From Chitinophagaceae bacterium (GTDB lineage: Bacteria > Bacteroidota > Bacteroidia > Chitinophagales > Chitinophagaceae), in assembly GCA_019745155.1 (NCBI GenBank), contig JAIETM010000022.1:16768-80767 (forward strand): a stretch of 64,000 bases of DNA, written 5' to 3'. The position numbers were made by a program, and so were the translations under genes. The notes beneath the pieces are model-generated. The model did no database searches. It was not told the origin of the DNA and worked only from the letters and a program-made list of their open reading frames with translations. Position 1 is the stretch's first letter. Every line of letters begins with the position of its first letter. Shown here in pieces: positions 42,608-51,084 of this stretch.

Positions 42608-45031
42608 TCAGACGGCTTTAACAGATTTGCGTACCCGCTGTAGGATAGACATCACAAAGCCCACTACCATCACCAGAATACCCAACCAGAGTATATTGAT
42701 CATGGGGAACTTATATACTTTCAATGTGATCAAGTCTGTTATTGCGGAGCTTTCTTTGATGCCAATCTCTAACTCACCCTTCTCCTGATCCAATACCTTA
42801 TTGAAACGCAAAGCCATACTTTCTGCAACTACCGTATCTGGCAAATCGCGCACCTGCGTACCCTTGATGGCCAGACCTGGAGTGGCTTTGTATTGCTTAC
42901 CGGTTTTGGAGTAGATGGTCATATCTAGGAACAGGGCATTTTCATCTGCACTGTATTTTTTGCCCCTCTCTTCTGCTGGATTCACTTTTACATCATTCAG
43001 CACCAACATACCATTGCTATAGAAAACGGTATCGCCTTTGTGCACAGCTCTGTTACGATAAGTGGTTGTATCTGTTCCCTCGTTACGAGTTAAATAAGAG
43101 ATATAGACGAATATGTCCTTATGCCAGTAATGTCTTGCATCAGGGTTGGCAGAAAATCCTTCACCTTGATTGTTTTTAATCAAATCAGGATATAACTTGA
43201 ACGACTCGCTACTGTCTTTTGCTTTGAAATCAATTTCAAAATATTGTTTACGATCGCGAGGGTTCAACGTGTCTCTTTGGTAAGTCACCATATACTTACC
43301 CATATCAGTTTCCACTCCTTTGAAAAGGGTGATATTTTCCGCAGGATCTTCGCGCTTATCTTTCTTGAACACAGCCAAGCCCGTGGTATTCCAACTCAAC
43401 ACTGTTTTCTTGCTGGAAGAAATCAATATACCTACTAATACCAAACCAAAACCAACGTGTGCTACAGAAGCACCGGCAGCTTTTACCTTACCCTTCAATC
43501 CCAACCACACATAACTGGCATTAGCTACTACCGCATACACTGCTGCAAAAATGGCGAGATGGATAGCAAACAAAAATCCAGGGCCTTGCTTATCATAACG
43601 AACGCCACCAAACAAACTAATCGCAAGACTAATGGCCACGGCAATCAATGTAGGCAACCAGATTTTTTTACCGAATTGATCTTTCGGTGTGTCTTTGTAT
43701 TTGAAATATTGTGTAACCGCAGTCAGCAATCCTACCACAATCGCCACCCATACCTGAATCTGGTTGTGCGCAAATTCTGGATCTTCCGGTGGTGCAATCT
43801 GTGTACCAAACACTTTGTTGAATACAGGGGTTGAGGTTTTCGCAATGATCACCACACCGGCTAGAAAGAATACCAACGCACCAATAAACATCCAGAATTC
43901 ACGACTATAGGTATTCTCTTCTTTTACAATAGCTGGGATGGATTTGTATCGCGCCGCAAACAAACCAATCGCAGGAAACAAGAACACCAATACAAACAAC
44001 AACAACTGTGTGTTCATGCCTAAATCTGTGAACGCATGCACAGAAGTATCGCCCAACACACCGCTTCTTGTTAAGAAGGTAGAATACAGAATCAGTATAA
44101 AAGTGATGATATAAAAGAAGTAAGTACTTCTCAAGGAATAACCGGTACTCTTATAAATGAGGTTGGTATGTAACCCTGCAATCAATGTCAACCAAGGCAC
44201 CAACGAAGCATTCTCAACAGGATCCCATGCCCAGTAACCTCCAAAAGACAAACTCTCATAAGCCCATGCAGCGCCCATCATGATACCTGTACCAAGAATT
44301 GCACCAGTAAAGGATGCCCAAGGCAAAGCTGGTTTAATCCAACCATGATCTTTGTTGTATAAACCTGCCATCGCGTATGCAAAAGGCACAATGGTAGAGG
44401 CAAATCCTAAGAACAGTACTGGCGGGTGAATCACCATCCAATAGTTCTGTAACAAAGCATTCAAGCCATTACCATCTTTGATCTTAGATAGATAATCAGG
44501 CATGCTGAAGATCGGGGCTTCCATTTCATTGCGCAACAACACAAATGGACTGCTGCCCACTTTCACGCCAAAGAAATAAATACCAATGATCATGGTAGCG
44601 ATGGTGAACTGTGCAAAGCTCACTACTGTCATCACACCAGCTTCCCATTGCTTCGACTTCCAGATCAGTATCCATCCCAATACACAATGCCAGAAACTCC
44701 ACAACATGAAGCTACCCTCCTGACCTTCCCAGAAACAACTCAACAAGTATTCAATCTGCAGACTGCGATCGCTGTGCTGCCAAGCATATTTATACTCGAA
44801 TAAGTGATTAGAGATGATGTAGTACAACACCACAAACAAGCCCATTACGGAAACTGATTCCAGAAAGAATGCACCGCGCGCGATACGAATCCAATTCTGA
44901 CGATCTGGACCTAATTGCTTTTTATTGGCAATGAAATATGCGATGGTTGCAACAATGGATGCCACCAGCGACAAAACAGCAAAGAACTGACCTATTTGTC
45001 CGGGTAATAAATGTTCGCCTAAATATTGCAT
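42608..45031 (-). CDS. Cytochrome c maturation haem lyase subunit, CcmF/CcsA family
   Basis: 807 residues from ATG 45031 (MQYLGEHLLPG). About 14 predicted membrane segments. The Trp-rich haem-handling motif YWAWDPVENASLVPW is intact, with conserved His in GLHTNLIYK and NYWMVIHPPVLFLGF. The C-terminal third is periplasmic. CcmF-type proteins ligate haem to apocytochrome c. It is 45 bases downstream of ccmE in the same direction. The CcmA-D and CcmG/H parts are not in the window. Confidence 0.92.
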   Translation of the reverse strand: MQYLGEHLLPGQIGQFFAVLSLVASIVATIAYFIANKKQLGPDRQNWIRIARGAFFLESVSVMGLFVVLYYIISNHLFEYKYAWQHSDRSLQIEYLLSCFWEGQEGSFMLWSFWHCVLGWILIWKSKQWEAGVMTVVSFAQFTIATMIIGIYFFGVKVGSSPFVLLRNEMEAPIFSMPDYLSKIKDGNGLNALLQNYWMVIHPPVLFLGFASTIVPFAYAMAGLYNKDHGWIKPALPWASFTGAILGTGIMMGAAWAYESLSFGGYWAWDPVENASLVPWLTLIAGLHTNLIYKSTGYSLRSTYFFYIITFILILYSTFLTRSGVLGDTSVHAFTDLGMNTQLLLFVLVFLFPAIGLFAARYKSIPAIVKEENTYSREFWMFIGALVFFLAGVVIIAKTSTPVFNKVFGTQIAPPEDPEFAHNQIQVWVAIVVGLLTAVTQYFKYKDTPKDQFGKKIWLPTLIAVAISLAISLFGGVRYDKQGPGFLFAIHLAIFAAVYAVVANASYVWLGLKGKVKAAGASVAHVGFGLVLVGILISSSKKTVLSWNTTGLAVFKKDKREDPAENITLFKGVETDMGKYMVTYQRDTLNPRDRKQYFEIDFKAKDSSESFKLYPDLIKNNQGEGFSANPDARHYWHKDIFVYISYLTRNEGTDTTTYRNRAVHKGDTVFYSNGMLVLNDVKVNPAEERGKKYSADENALFLDMTIYSKTGKQYKATPGLAIKGTQVRDLPDTVVAESMALRFNKVLDQEKGELEIGIKESSAITDLITLKVYKFPMINILWLGILVMVVGFVMSILQRVRKSVKAV

Positions 45032-45076
45032 GGGAATAAACAATACATCCCGAACAATGCCGGGATGATGAGAAAA

Positions 45077-45493
45077 TTATTTTGTGGTGCTTGCCTGCTC
45101 TAATTCTTTACTGGCAGCTTGCATATCGTCTTTGTATTTGCTCGGACATTTCATCAAAATATCCTTACACTCAAAATGGTCACCATCCATACGACCTTTC
45201 AACACCAAACGCTCACTTTTCTCCATGTCCGTTGGCTTGGTATTGTGGTAAACAACCTTCACAGCATTGCCCAAGGTATCAATTGCGGTAAATGAGAGAT
45301 AATTGGGGTTTTTTACCGGATCATAATCCATAGGTTGAGATTTGTCCAGCTTGGCAATCAAATTCACAAATTTGCCTTCCTTCTTTTTGGCTGAAGCCAC
45401 TGTTTCGTACGTAGTCAAATCTCCAGTATAACTAATTAATACTGTGATAGATATAGCAATCAACACCAGAATCACAATATGCATCTTCTTCAT
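45077..45493 (-). CDS. ccmE: Cytochrome c maturation protein CcmE, CxxxY type
   Basis: 138 residues. One N-terminal membrane anchor (MHIVILVLIAISITVLI), then an OB-fold barrel. The haem-binding site near the C-terminus reads KCPSKY, i.e. Cys-x-x-x-Tyr, where CcmE of Proteobacteria has HDENY with a haem-linked His. CxxxY CcmE proteins are known from Desulfovibrio and archaea, and bind haem through the Cys. CcmE carries haem to the CcmF lyase encoded next. Confidence 0.87.
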   Translation of the reverse strand: MKKMHIVILVLIAISITVLISYTGDLTTYETVASAKKKEGKFVNLIAKLDKSQPMDYDPVKNPNYLSFTAIDTLGNAVKVVYHNTKPTDMEKSERLVLKGRMDGDHFECKDILMKCPSKYKDDMQAASKELEQASTTK

Positions 45494-45510
45494 AGAAAGC
45501 CGTTTGCGTG

Positions 45511-45518
45511 CAAAAGTA
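45511..45518 (-). promoter_or_regulatory. -7 element of ccmE (TACTTTTG on minus strand)
   Basis: Exact TAnnTTTG read on the minus strand, 17 bases before the ATG at 45493. No TTTG at the usual -33 position. Confidence 0.4.
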
Positions 45519-45621
45519 TAGCAAAAACCCTTGGTTGAGCCATTCGTTTGAAGAATCTACTTGTTAAAAACCAAAGCTTCCACAACCGCCTTAAAAAATG
45601 TGCAGAAACGGAACATACTTT

Positions 45622-45650
45622 TTTGGTGTGAGAATTAGCCACTAATTTGC
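45622..45650 (+). promoter_or_regulatory. Candidate promoter of the ureohydrolase gene
   Basis: TTTG at 45622-45625, 17 bases, TAATTTGC at 45643-45650 (one base short of TAnnTTTGC), 21 bases before the ATG at 45672. Confidence 0.4.
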
Positions 45651-45671
45651 GGCGCGCTTAGCAAGCAGATT

Positions 45672-46709
45672 ATGACCGATCTATCGAATTTTAACCCCAA
45701 CTCCGCCGGTAACCCGAACAATAATATTTTCGGCCTACCCTTTTCTGAAGAAGAAGCCAAACTGGTTTTATTGCCCATCCCCTGGGAAGTAACGGTAAGT
45801 TACGGTGCAGGTACCGCCAGATCAGCTGAACACATTTTCAAAGCCAGCTTACAGGTGGATCTATATGACAATGACTACCCAGATGCTTGGAAGCAGGGCT
45901 ATTTCATGAAAGAAGTTGATAAAAAGATTCTGCTGAAAAGCGATTACCTGCGTAAGGAAGCTGAACTCTATATCGACTATATCTCCAAAGGTGAAGCTTT
46001 AGAGAAAAACAAGTTCATGTGCAAAAGCCTGAAAGAAATCAATGAAGGCAGTCACATGTTGAATGATTGGGTGCAAGCCAAAACACAAGAACTCTTAGAC
46101 AAGGGTAAACTGGTTGGTTTGATTGGTGGCGACCACAGCACACCACTTGGCTACTTAAAAGCATTGGCTAAAAAATACGGCGAGTTTGGTATTATTCAGA
46201 TTGATGCGCATTGCGATCTGCGTAAAGCATACGAGGACTTCAAATATTCGCATGCATCTATCATGTACAATGTGCTGAGCGAAATTCCGGAAGTAAGCAA
46301 ACTGGTACAGGTAGGCATTCGCGATTATTGCGATGAAGAATGTGCTTGTATTCAGGAAAGCCCTAACCGCATCATTACTTATTTTGATCAGCGTATCAAG
46401 GAACGCCAATTTGAAGGCGAAAGCTGGAAATCCATTGTTGACGAAATAGTCGCACACCTGCCCCAACAAGTCTATATCAGTTTTGATATCGATGGTTTGG
46501 ACCCCAAGCTTTGTCCCAACACCGGTACACCTGTCAATGGCGGTTTTGAAACAGAACAAGTTTTGTATCTCTTCAAAAAAATCAAAGCCAGTGGCCGACA
46601 GTTTATTGGTTTTGATTTAGTAGAAGTGGGTGTTGGTGAATCTGATTGGGATAGCAATGTTGGCGCTCGCCTATTATACAGAATCTGTAATATGATGGTA
46701 CAGGCATGA
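45672..46709 (+). CDS. Arginase-family ureohydrolase (formimidoylglutamase or agmatinase/arginase)
   Basis: 345 residues. Metal ligands: GGDHS (about residue 157), IDAHCDLR (DAHxD), and SFDIDGLDP (DxDxxDP), with ETEQVL and FDLVEVGVGESDWDS later. All five ureohydrolase ligands are present, so it is an active binuclear Mn enzyme. The family covers arginase, agmatinase and formimidoylglutamase; in Bacteroidota this form is usually annotated formimidoylglutamase, but hut genes are not nearby. Stop/start overlap (ATGA) with the next gene. Confidence 0.87.
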   Translation: MTDLSNFNPNSAGNPNNNIFGLPFSEEEAKLVLLPIPWEVTVSYGAGTARSAEHIFKASLQVDLYDNDYPDAWKQGYFMKEVDKKILLKSDYLRKEAELYIDYISKGEALEKNKFMCKSLKEINEGSHMLNDWVQAKTQELLDKGKLVGLIGGDHSTPLGYLKALAKKYGEFGIIQIDAHCDLRKAYEDFKYSHASIMYNVLSEIPEVSKLVQVGIRDYCDEECACIQESPNRIITYFDQRIKERQFEGESWKSIVDEIVAHLPQQVYISFDIDGLDPKLCPNTGTPVNGGFETEQVLYLFKKIKASGRQFIGFDLVEVGVGESDWDSNVGARLLYRICNMMVQA

Positions 46710-47272
46710 GTACCTATGATTTTGTGATAACCACCAAAAGACCTTCTTACCGGTATATCAACTGGACAGGGCAACTCATGATTTTGCTTGCATTGATTGA
46801 ATTGGGCACAGGGCTGACTGAATGGACCAATCAAAAATGGACCATCCTTGTGTCGATGGTATCGATGATTCTCTTCTGGGCGTATAATCGTTTTAATAAA
46901 CAGGCTACACACCAGCCCTATTATCGCACTTCACTCTTCATTGCAGCTATAGCATTATACTATTTGGCAGGCTATCCTGTATGGCAGGCAGTTTTATATG
47001 TTGCTGCTGGTATTGCTGAAGGACTAGCGAAATTCCCTGAAGAAATTGGCTTCAACACAGATCAGGTTGTTTTCAATACACTGCCGAAGAAAGTGTACAA
47101 CTGGAATGAGTTTTCCAATGTGCTGATTAGAGATGGTGTAATTACAATTGACTTCAAGAACAACCGCCTCTTTCAAAAAGATTTACAGGAACCTGTGTAT
47201 GCATCGCTAGAAAAAGAGTTCAACACATATTGTCAAGAACAACTCCGCATTAGTGCTGAATCCGGAAAGTAA
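46706..47272 (+). CDS. Hypothetical membrane protein
   Basis: 188 residues. Four predicted transmembrane segments (about 24-45, 47-64, 78-92, 94-108), then a soluble C-terminal domain that resembles a bacterial PH-like or DUF with KKVYNWNEFSNVLIRDGVITIDFKNNRLFQKDL. Start overlaps the ureohydrolase stop by four bases, so translationally coupled. Function unknown. The end overlaps the convergent gene by 23 bases. Confidence 0.75.
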   Translation: MSTYDFVITTKRPSYRYINWTGQLMILLALIELGTGLTEWTNQKWTILVSMVSMILFWAYNRFNKQATHQPYYRTSLFIAAIALYYLAGYPVWQAVLYVAAGIAEGLAKFPEEIGFNTDQVVFNTLPKKVYNWNEFSNVLIRDGVITIDFKNNRLFQKDLQEPVYASLEKEFNTYCQEQLRISAESGK

Positions 47273-47747
47273 ACTTGCGCGCGGTGCTGGGATTAGGTCC
47301 TAAGACACCAAAGGTTTGTACTCCTGCAAGAGAGAATATACCATCCGTAAAATAAGCTACCCCAACTAATCCGTAGAGCACATCTTGCCAGTCCATAGGC
47401 TGCCGACTAAACGCCGCATAGGCCAATGTTGCTCCTAGTCCCGACTGCACAACAGTGAATACCACACTTGACCAATGGCGATAATCATACACACCATGTA
47501 ATCGGCTGAGCGGGAAGGAAACTGTTTGCTTTTTTCCTTTTATCTGTAAAATAGAGTCTTGAATAATTGAGAGTACGCCTTTCTGCGTTCTAATCAAATC
47601 TCCATCAATATAAGAAAAGGTGTATCGCTTACCCTCTACAAATGAAAGCTGTCTGTTTCTCTTTTCGGCAATCAGCGTGCTTTTTTGTGCAAACATCTGA
47701 CCAACCAATAAACAAGCTAGTATCATCAGCAGTGCTTTCATATGCAT
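47250..47747 (-). CDS. Exported hypothetical protein
   Basis: 165 residues. Signal peptide (ends MFAQ), start at either of two Met (MHM). A strand-rich part (RYTFSYIDGDLIRTQKGVL, then DSILQIKGKKQTVSFPLSRL) and a hydrophobic hairpin (about 90-135) follow. No family recognised. Convergent with the previous gene, 23-base overlap. Confidence 0.7.
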   Translation of the reverse strand: MHMKALLMILACLLVGQMFAQKSTLIAEKRNRQLSFVEGKRYTFSYIDGDLIRTQKGVLSIIQDSILQIKGKKQTVSFPLSRLHGVYDYRHWSSVVFTVVQSGLGATLAYAAFSRQPMDWQDVLYGLVGVAYFTDGIFSLAGVQTFGVLGPNPSTARKFTFRIQH

Positions 47748-47859
47748 TTTTGATAAAAGTATAGGTGATCAAAGAATGTGTCAAACACTGCCCAACACCT
47801 GAGGGCATAAAAAACAAGCCGCCTTAACGATTCGCTAAGGTTCTGCCCGATTCAGTTAT

Positions 47860-47867
47860 TTTTGCAG
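47860..47867 (+). promoter_or_regulatory. -7 element TATTTTTG before radical SAM gene
   Basis: Exact TAnnTTTG, 14 bases before the TTG at 47882. It supports the unusual TTG start. Confidence 0.5.
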
Positions 47868-47881
47868 CTAAACCACAGATT

Positions 47882-49180
47882 TTGAGTTTAGCACATTCCC
47901 CATATCTCCTGTATTCAGATGGCCAGGGCAATATTTTCGAAGACACCAGTCTCTATGCCGTAGGCAGGGCCGGATGGGATGCTTTTCCCGTTCCAGAAGA
48001 AGATTGGATTGTTTTACCAGATGGCGGCAACTTATATGAACTGCCCGGCAGAAAAGGCATTGGCATTGATGTAGCCACAGGTGAAATGCGTTTGTGCGAT
48101 AAGGGCTGGGCTGTAGCCGCATTTATTCCGCCTGCACACACAGGATTATGGCTTGCTGCTTACGAAACCGAAGCAGATGCACCTACCCTGCCTTTGTTTT
48201 GTTATACCGCTGCAGGCTGGCACAATAACCAATTCTATGTAACAGCAGTGCGCATTGAACAGGACATTCGTCAGGAATGCGCCGGTTATGATGATACCAA
48301 GATCAAATCTGGCACACAAAACCTGTTAGAGACTTATCCGCATAACCGTTTGGTGAAACACTTGATGGAGAATTGTTGCATGACCTATAATTGTCCGGCA
48401 GCGAGAAACTTCTCCTTATCACGTTGGGAATGTCCCGTGCCTACTTCACCGGCTTGTAATGCCAATTGTATTGGTTGCATTTCTTTCCAGCCGGAAGAAG
48501 AACAGATTGTGTCTACGCAAGACCGACTCACCTTCAAACCCAGTGCAGAGGAGATTGTGGAGTTTACGGTGCCGCATTTGATGTCTGCACCATTTCCTAT
48601 TGTCAGCTTTGGACAAGGTTGCGAAGGCGAACCTTTGTTGATGTGGGAAACCATTCGCGAAGCAATTATTGAAATCAGAAAACATACGGATCGCGGCAGC
48701 ATCAATATCAATACCAATGGTTCAAGACCGGAATGGGTGAAAGCATTGTGTGAAGCCGGATTGAATAGTATTCGCGTCAGCACCAATTCTGCACGCAAGC
48801 ATATTTATGAAGCCTACTATCGCCCCAACAACTACAGCTTTGAAGACATTGTGGAGAGCCTGAAAGTTGTGAGAAGCTATGGCGGCTGGGCAAGTATCAA
48901 TTATTTTGTTTTTCCTGGCATGACGGATAGTGTGGAAGAATACGAAGCATTGCGCAAATTGATCAAGGAAACCGACCTCAGTATGATTCAATGGAGAAAC
49001 TTCAATATTGATCCGGATTGGTACTTGGGTAAGATCAACGTGAGTGATACGGGCGAGATGATGGGCGTGAAACAACTACAGGATTTGATTCGGGAAGAAT
49101 TCCCCAACCTCAAGTTTGGTTATTTCAATCCGCCCATGGAACGCATCAAGGGTAATTACGCAATGGACTTTGCACACTAA
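47882..49180 (+). CDS. Radical SAM protein
   Basis: 432 residues, with a TTG start at 47882 because no ATG precedes the conserved part and a -7 element lies 14 bases upstream. An unusual N-terminal domain of about 185 residues precedes the core. The cluster motif is CNANCIGC (C-x3-C-x2-C) at about residues 199-206, after SPACN. GQGCEGEPL, NINTNGSRPEW and SIRVSTNSA are further radical-SAM blocks. Reaction unknown; no substrate gene beside it. The protein may also be annotated as radical SAM with an N-terminal extension in Bacteroidota. Confidence 0.87.
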   Translation: MSLAHSPYLLYSDGQGNIFEDTSLYAVGRAGWDAFPVPEEDWIVLPDGGNLYELPGRKGIGIDVATGEMRLCDKGWAVAAFIPPAHTGLWLAAYETEADAPTLPLFCYTAAGWHNNQFYVTAVRIEQDIRQECAGYDDTKIKSGTQNLLETYPHNRLVKHLMENCCMTYNCPAARNFSLSRWECPVPTSPACNANCIGCISFQPEEEQIVSTQDRLTFKPSAEEIVEFTVPHLMSAPFPIVSFGQGCEGEPLLMWETIREAIIEIRKHTDRGSININTNGSRPEWVKALCEAGLNSIRVSTNSARKHIYEAYYRPNNYSFEDIVESLKVVRSYGGWASINYFVFPGMTDSVEEYEALRKLIKETDLSMIQWRNFNIDPDWYLGKINVSDTGEMMGVKQLQDLIREEFPNLKFGYFNPPMERIKGNYAMDFAH

Positions 49181-49189
49181 GCAGTCAAT

Positions 49190-50095
49190 TTGAAACAAAC
49201 AGCAACAGCAGGTATTCTTTTAGCATTGATTGCTACATTGATCTGGAGCGGCAATTTCATTATTGCACGAGCCATTTATGCCGACATACCACCGATTACG
49301 CTGTCTTTGTTTCGCTGGGCAACAGCCTCTTTGATTCTGCTGCCTTTCAGCATCCGAAAGACAAAAACTGTTTGGCCCATCATTCGCAGCAATGGCGGCT
49401 ATTTTTTCTGGACGTCACTTACCGGCATTGCACTCTTCAACACTTTTGTGTATGTGGCCGGACATTATACCACAGCTACCAATATGGCTTTGATTGGCAC
49501 TACTTCTTCACCCATTTTCGCCATGCTAATGGCGGCTGTGTTTTTAAAAGAAGCTTTGTCGTGGCAAAGAATACTTGGGGTACTACTTTGTATTAGTGGT
49601 ATTCTCTTACTGATAACAAAAGCCAGTTGGTATAACTTATTGCATATTCATTTTTCCATTGGCGATGTATGGATTTTGTTGGCGGGACTATCTTTTGCGA
49701 TCTATAACTTGCTAGTACGCAGAAAGCCCGCAGGCATTTCACCGATTGTTTTCCTATTCACGATTTTTAGTTTCGGCACTTTACTACTACTCCCTTTTAG
49801 CTTATTGGAATTACAGCAAGGTGGTGTAGTTATTAGCAGCTGGAAACTCTGGGGCATGATTGCGTACTTGGGCCTAGGCACTTCTGTGATTTCTTTTTTA
49901 TGCTGGAATGCAGCGATTGAAAGACTGGGTGCGGTACGCACCGCTTTGTTCGGCAACCTCATTCCCATCTTCAGTTCTATTGAAGCATTGATACTCTTGA
50001 AAGAATCATTCACCTGGTTACATGCAACAAGCGCAGCACTGGTGTTGATGGGCTTATTCATTGCCAATAACTTTTTTAAAGTCAAGCGCGCATGA
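49190..50095 (+). CDS. EamA/DMT-superfamily transporter (TTG start)
   Basis: 301 residues, ten predicted helices in two repeats; LALIATLIWSGNFIIARAI and AYLGLGTSVISFLCWNAAIERLG are typical EamA blocks. The start is TTG at 49190 (LKQTATAG reads as the first residues); no upstream ATG or GTG fits. It is nine bases after the radical SAM stop and overlaps the TauE/SafE gene by four bases, so the three form an operon. Substrate unknown. Confidence 0.87.
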   Translation: MKQTATAGILLALIATLIWSGNFIIARAIYADIPPITLSLFRWATASLILLPFSIRKTKTVWPIIRSNGGYFFWTSLTGIALFNTFVYVAGHYTTATNMALIGTTSSPIFAMLMAAVFLKEALSWQRILGVLLCISGILLLITKASWYNLLHIHFSIGDVWILLAGLSFAIYNLLVRRKPAGISPIVFLFTIFSFGTLLLLPFSLLELQQGGVVISSWKLWGMIAYLGLGTSVISFLCWNAAIERLGAVRTALFGNLIPIFSSIEALILLKESFTWLHATSAALVLMGLFIANNFFKVKRA

Positions 50096-50862
50096 TCGAC
50101 TGGCAGCTGATATTACTACTCTGTGCATTTGCCTTTCTCGCAGGCTTTGTAGATGCCATTGTAGGTGGAGGAGGATTGATACAAACACCTGCAGCGTTAA
50201 TCCTACTGCCTAATCTCCCTGTTGCTACGGTGATAGGTTCCTTAAAAATTCCTTCTTTCAGCGGTACAGCTTTCGCGGTGGTGCAATACCTCAAAAAAGT
50301 GCAAGTGTACTGGATGCAGATTGCCGTGATGTGTGCGGTGGCATTTGGTGCTGCTTATTCAGGCTCGATGTTATTGAGCATGGTAAGCAATCAGTACATG
50401 AAGCCCATCATCTTTATCGTGCTTTGTGGCGTAGCCATCTACACCTATACCAGAAAACAATTCGGACAAACAAAGACCAAGACACTCACACCAACACAAA
50501 ACTGGATTCGTTCCATCACCATCAGCCTCATCATTGGTTTTTATGATGGGTTTATTGGTCCGGGTGCAGGTAGTTTTCTGGTGTTGGCATTTATTGCGGT
50601 GTTGGGACATGATTTCCTCCACGCCAGTGCCCACGCCAAACTGGTGAATCTGGCCACGAATTTGGGCTCCATTCTTTTGTTTGTGTTAAAGGGATCTATC
50701 ATTTGGAGTATTGCCATTCCTATGGCTGTGAGTAATGCGCTGGGCGGTATTCTAGGTGCAAGAACAGCCATCGCCAAAGGCAATCAATTCATCCGCATCT
50801 TCTTTCTGCTGGTGGTATTCGGTACCTTGATTCGTTTTGGGTATGATATCTTCTTCAAGTAA
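50092..50862 (+). CDS. TauE/SafE family sulfite exporter
   Basis: 256 residues with about eight predicted helices. AGFVDAIVGGGGLIQTPAALILLPNLP is the first TauE/SafE repeat and GFYDGFIGPGAGSFLVLAFI the second. The family exports sulfite, sulfoacetate or other organosulfur anions. The start overlaps the EamA gene stop by four bases. The substrate here cannot be told; a sulfur role would match the persulfide dioxygenase region but is far away. Confidence 0.88.
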   Translation: MIDWQLILLLCAFAFLAGFVDAIVGGGGLIQTPAALILLPNLPVATVIGSLKIPSFSGTAFAVVQYLKKVQVYWMQIAVMCAVAFGAAYSGSMLLSMVSNQYMKPIIFIVLCGVAIYTYTRKQFGQTKTKTLTPTQNWIRSITISLIIGFYDGFIGPGAGSFLVLAFIAVLGHDFLHASAHAKLVNLATNLGSILLFVLKGSIIWSIAIPMAVSNALGGILGARTAIAKGNQFIRIFFLLVVFGTLIRFGYDIFFK

Positions 50863-50876
50863 TCTACACTTCGCCG

Positions 50877-50898
50877 CTGTTGGTCGCCTGACCAACAG
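50877..50898. repeat. Hairpin 1 of a paired-hairpin element
   Basis: CTGTTGGTC (50877-50885), loop GCCT, GACCAACAG (50890-50898), a 9-bp perfect stem. The loop is complementary to that of the second hairpin. Confidence 0.8.
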
Positions 50899-50918
50899 AT
50901 AAAGAGCTAAAAGAATAT

Positions 50919-50942
50919 CTTGCTGGTCAGGCGACCAGCAAG
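50919..50942. repeat. Hairpin 2 of a paired-hairpin element
   Basis: CTTGCTGGTC (50919-50928), loop AGGC, GACCAGCAAG (50933-50942), a 10-bp perfect stem. The two hairpins are 20 bases apart. It could be a terminator for tauE or an extragenic palindrome. Confidence 0.8.
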
Positions 50943-51074
50943 GGCTATCCTATCAACAGATTGTGAAAGCTTTTTGCCAAAGGAGAATATTAACCTTTCC
51001 TTACTGCAAAAAGTGTCTATCGGTCTTTTCTTTGTGAAGTTTTCAACATTGCCGCAGTGGCAGCCAAACCCTTG

Positions 51075-51082
51075 TAGATTTG
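51075..51082 (+). promoter_or_regulatory. -7 element TAGATTTG before the TonB-like gene
   Basis: Exact TAnnTTTG. It ends two bases before the first ATG (51085), which argues that translation starts at the second ATG, 51100. Confidence 0.45.
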
Positions 51083-51084
51083 TT

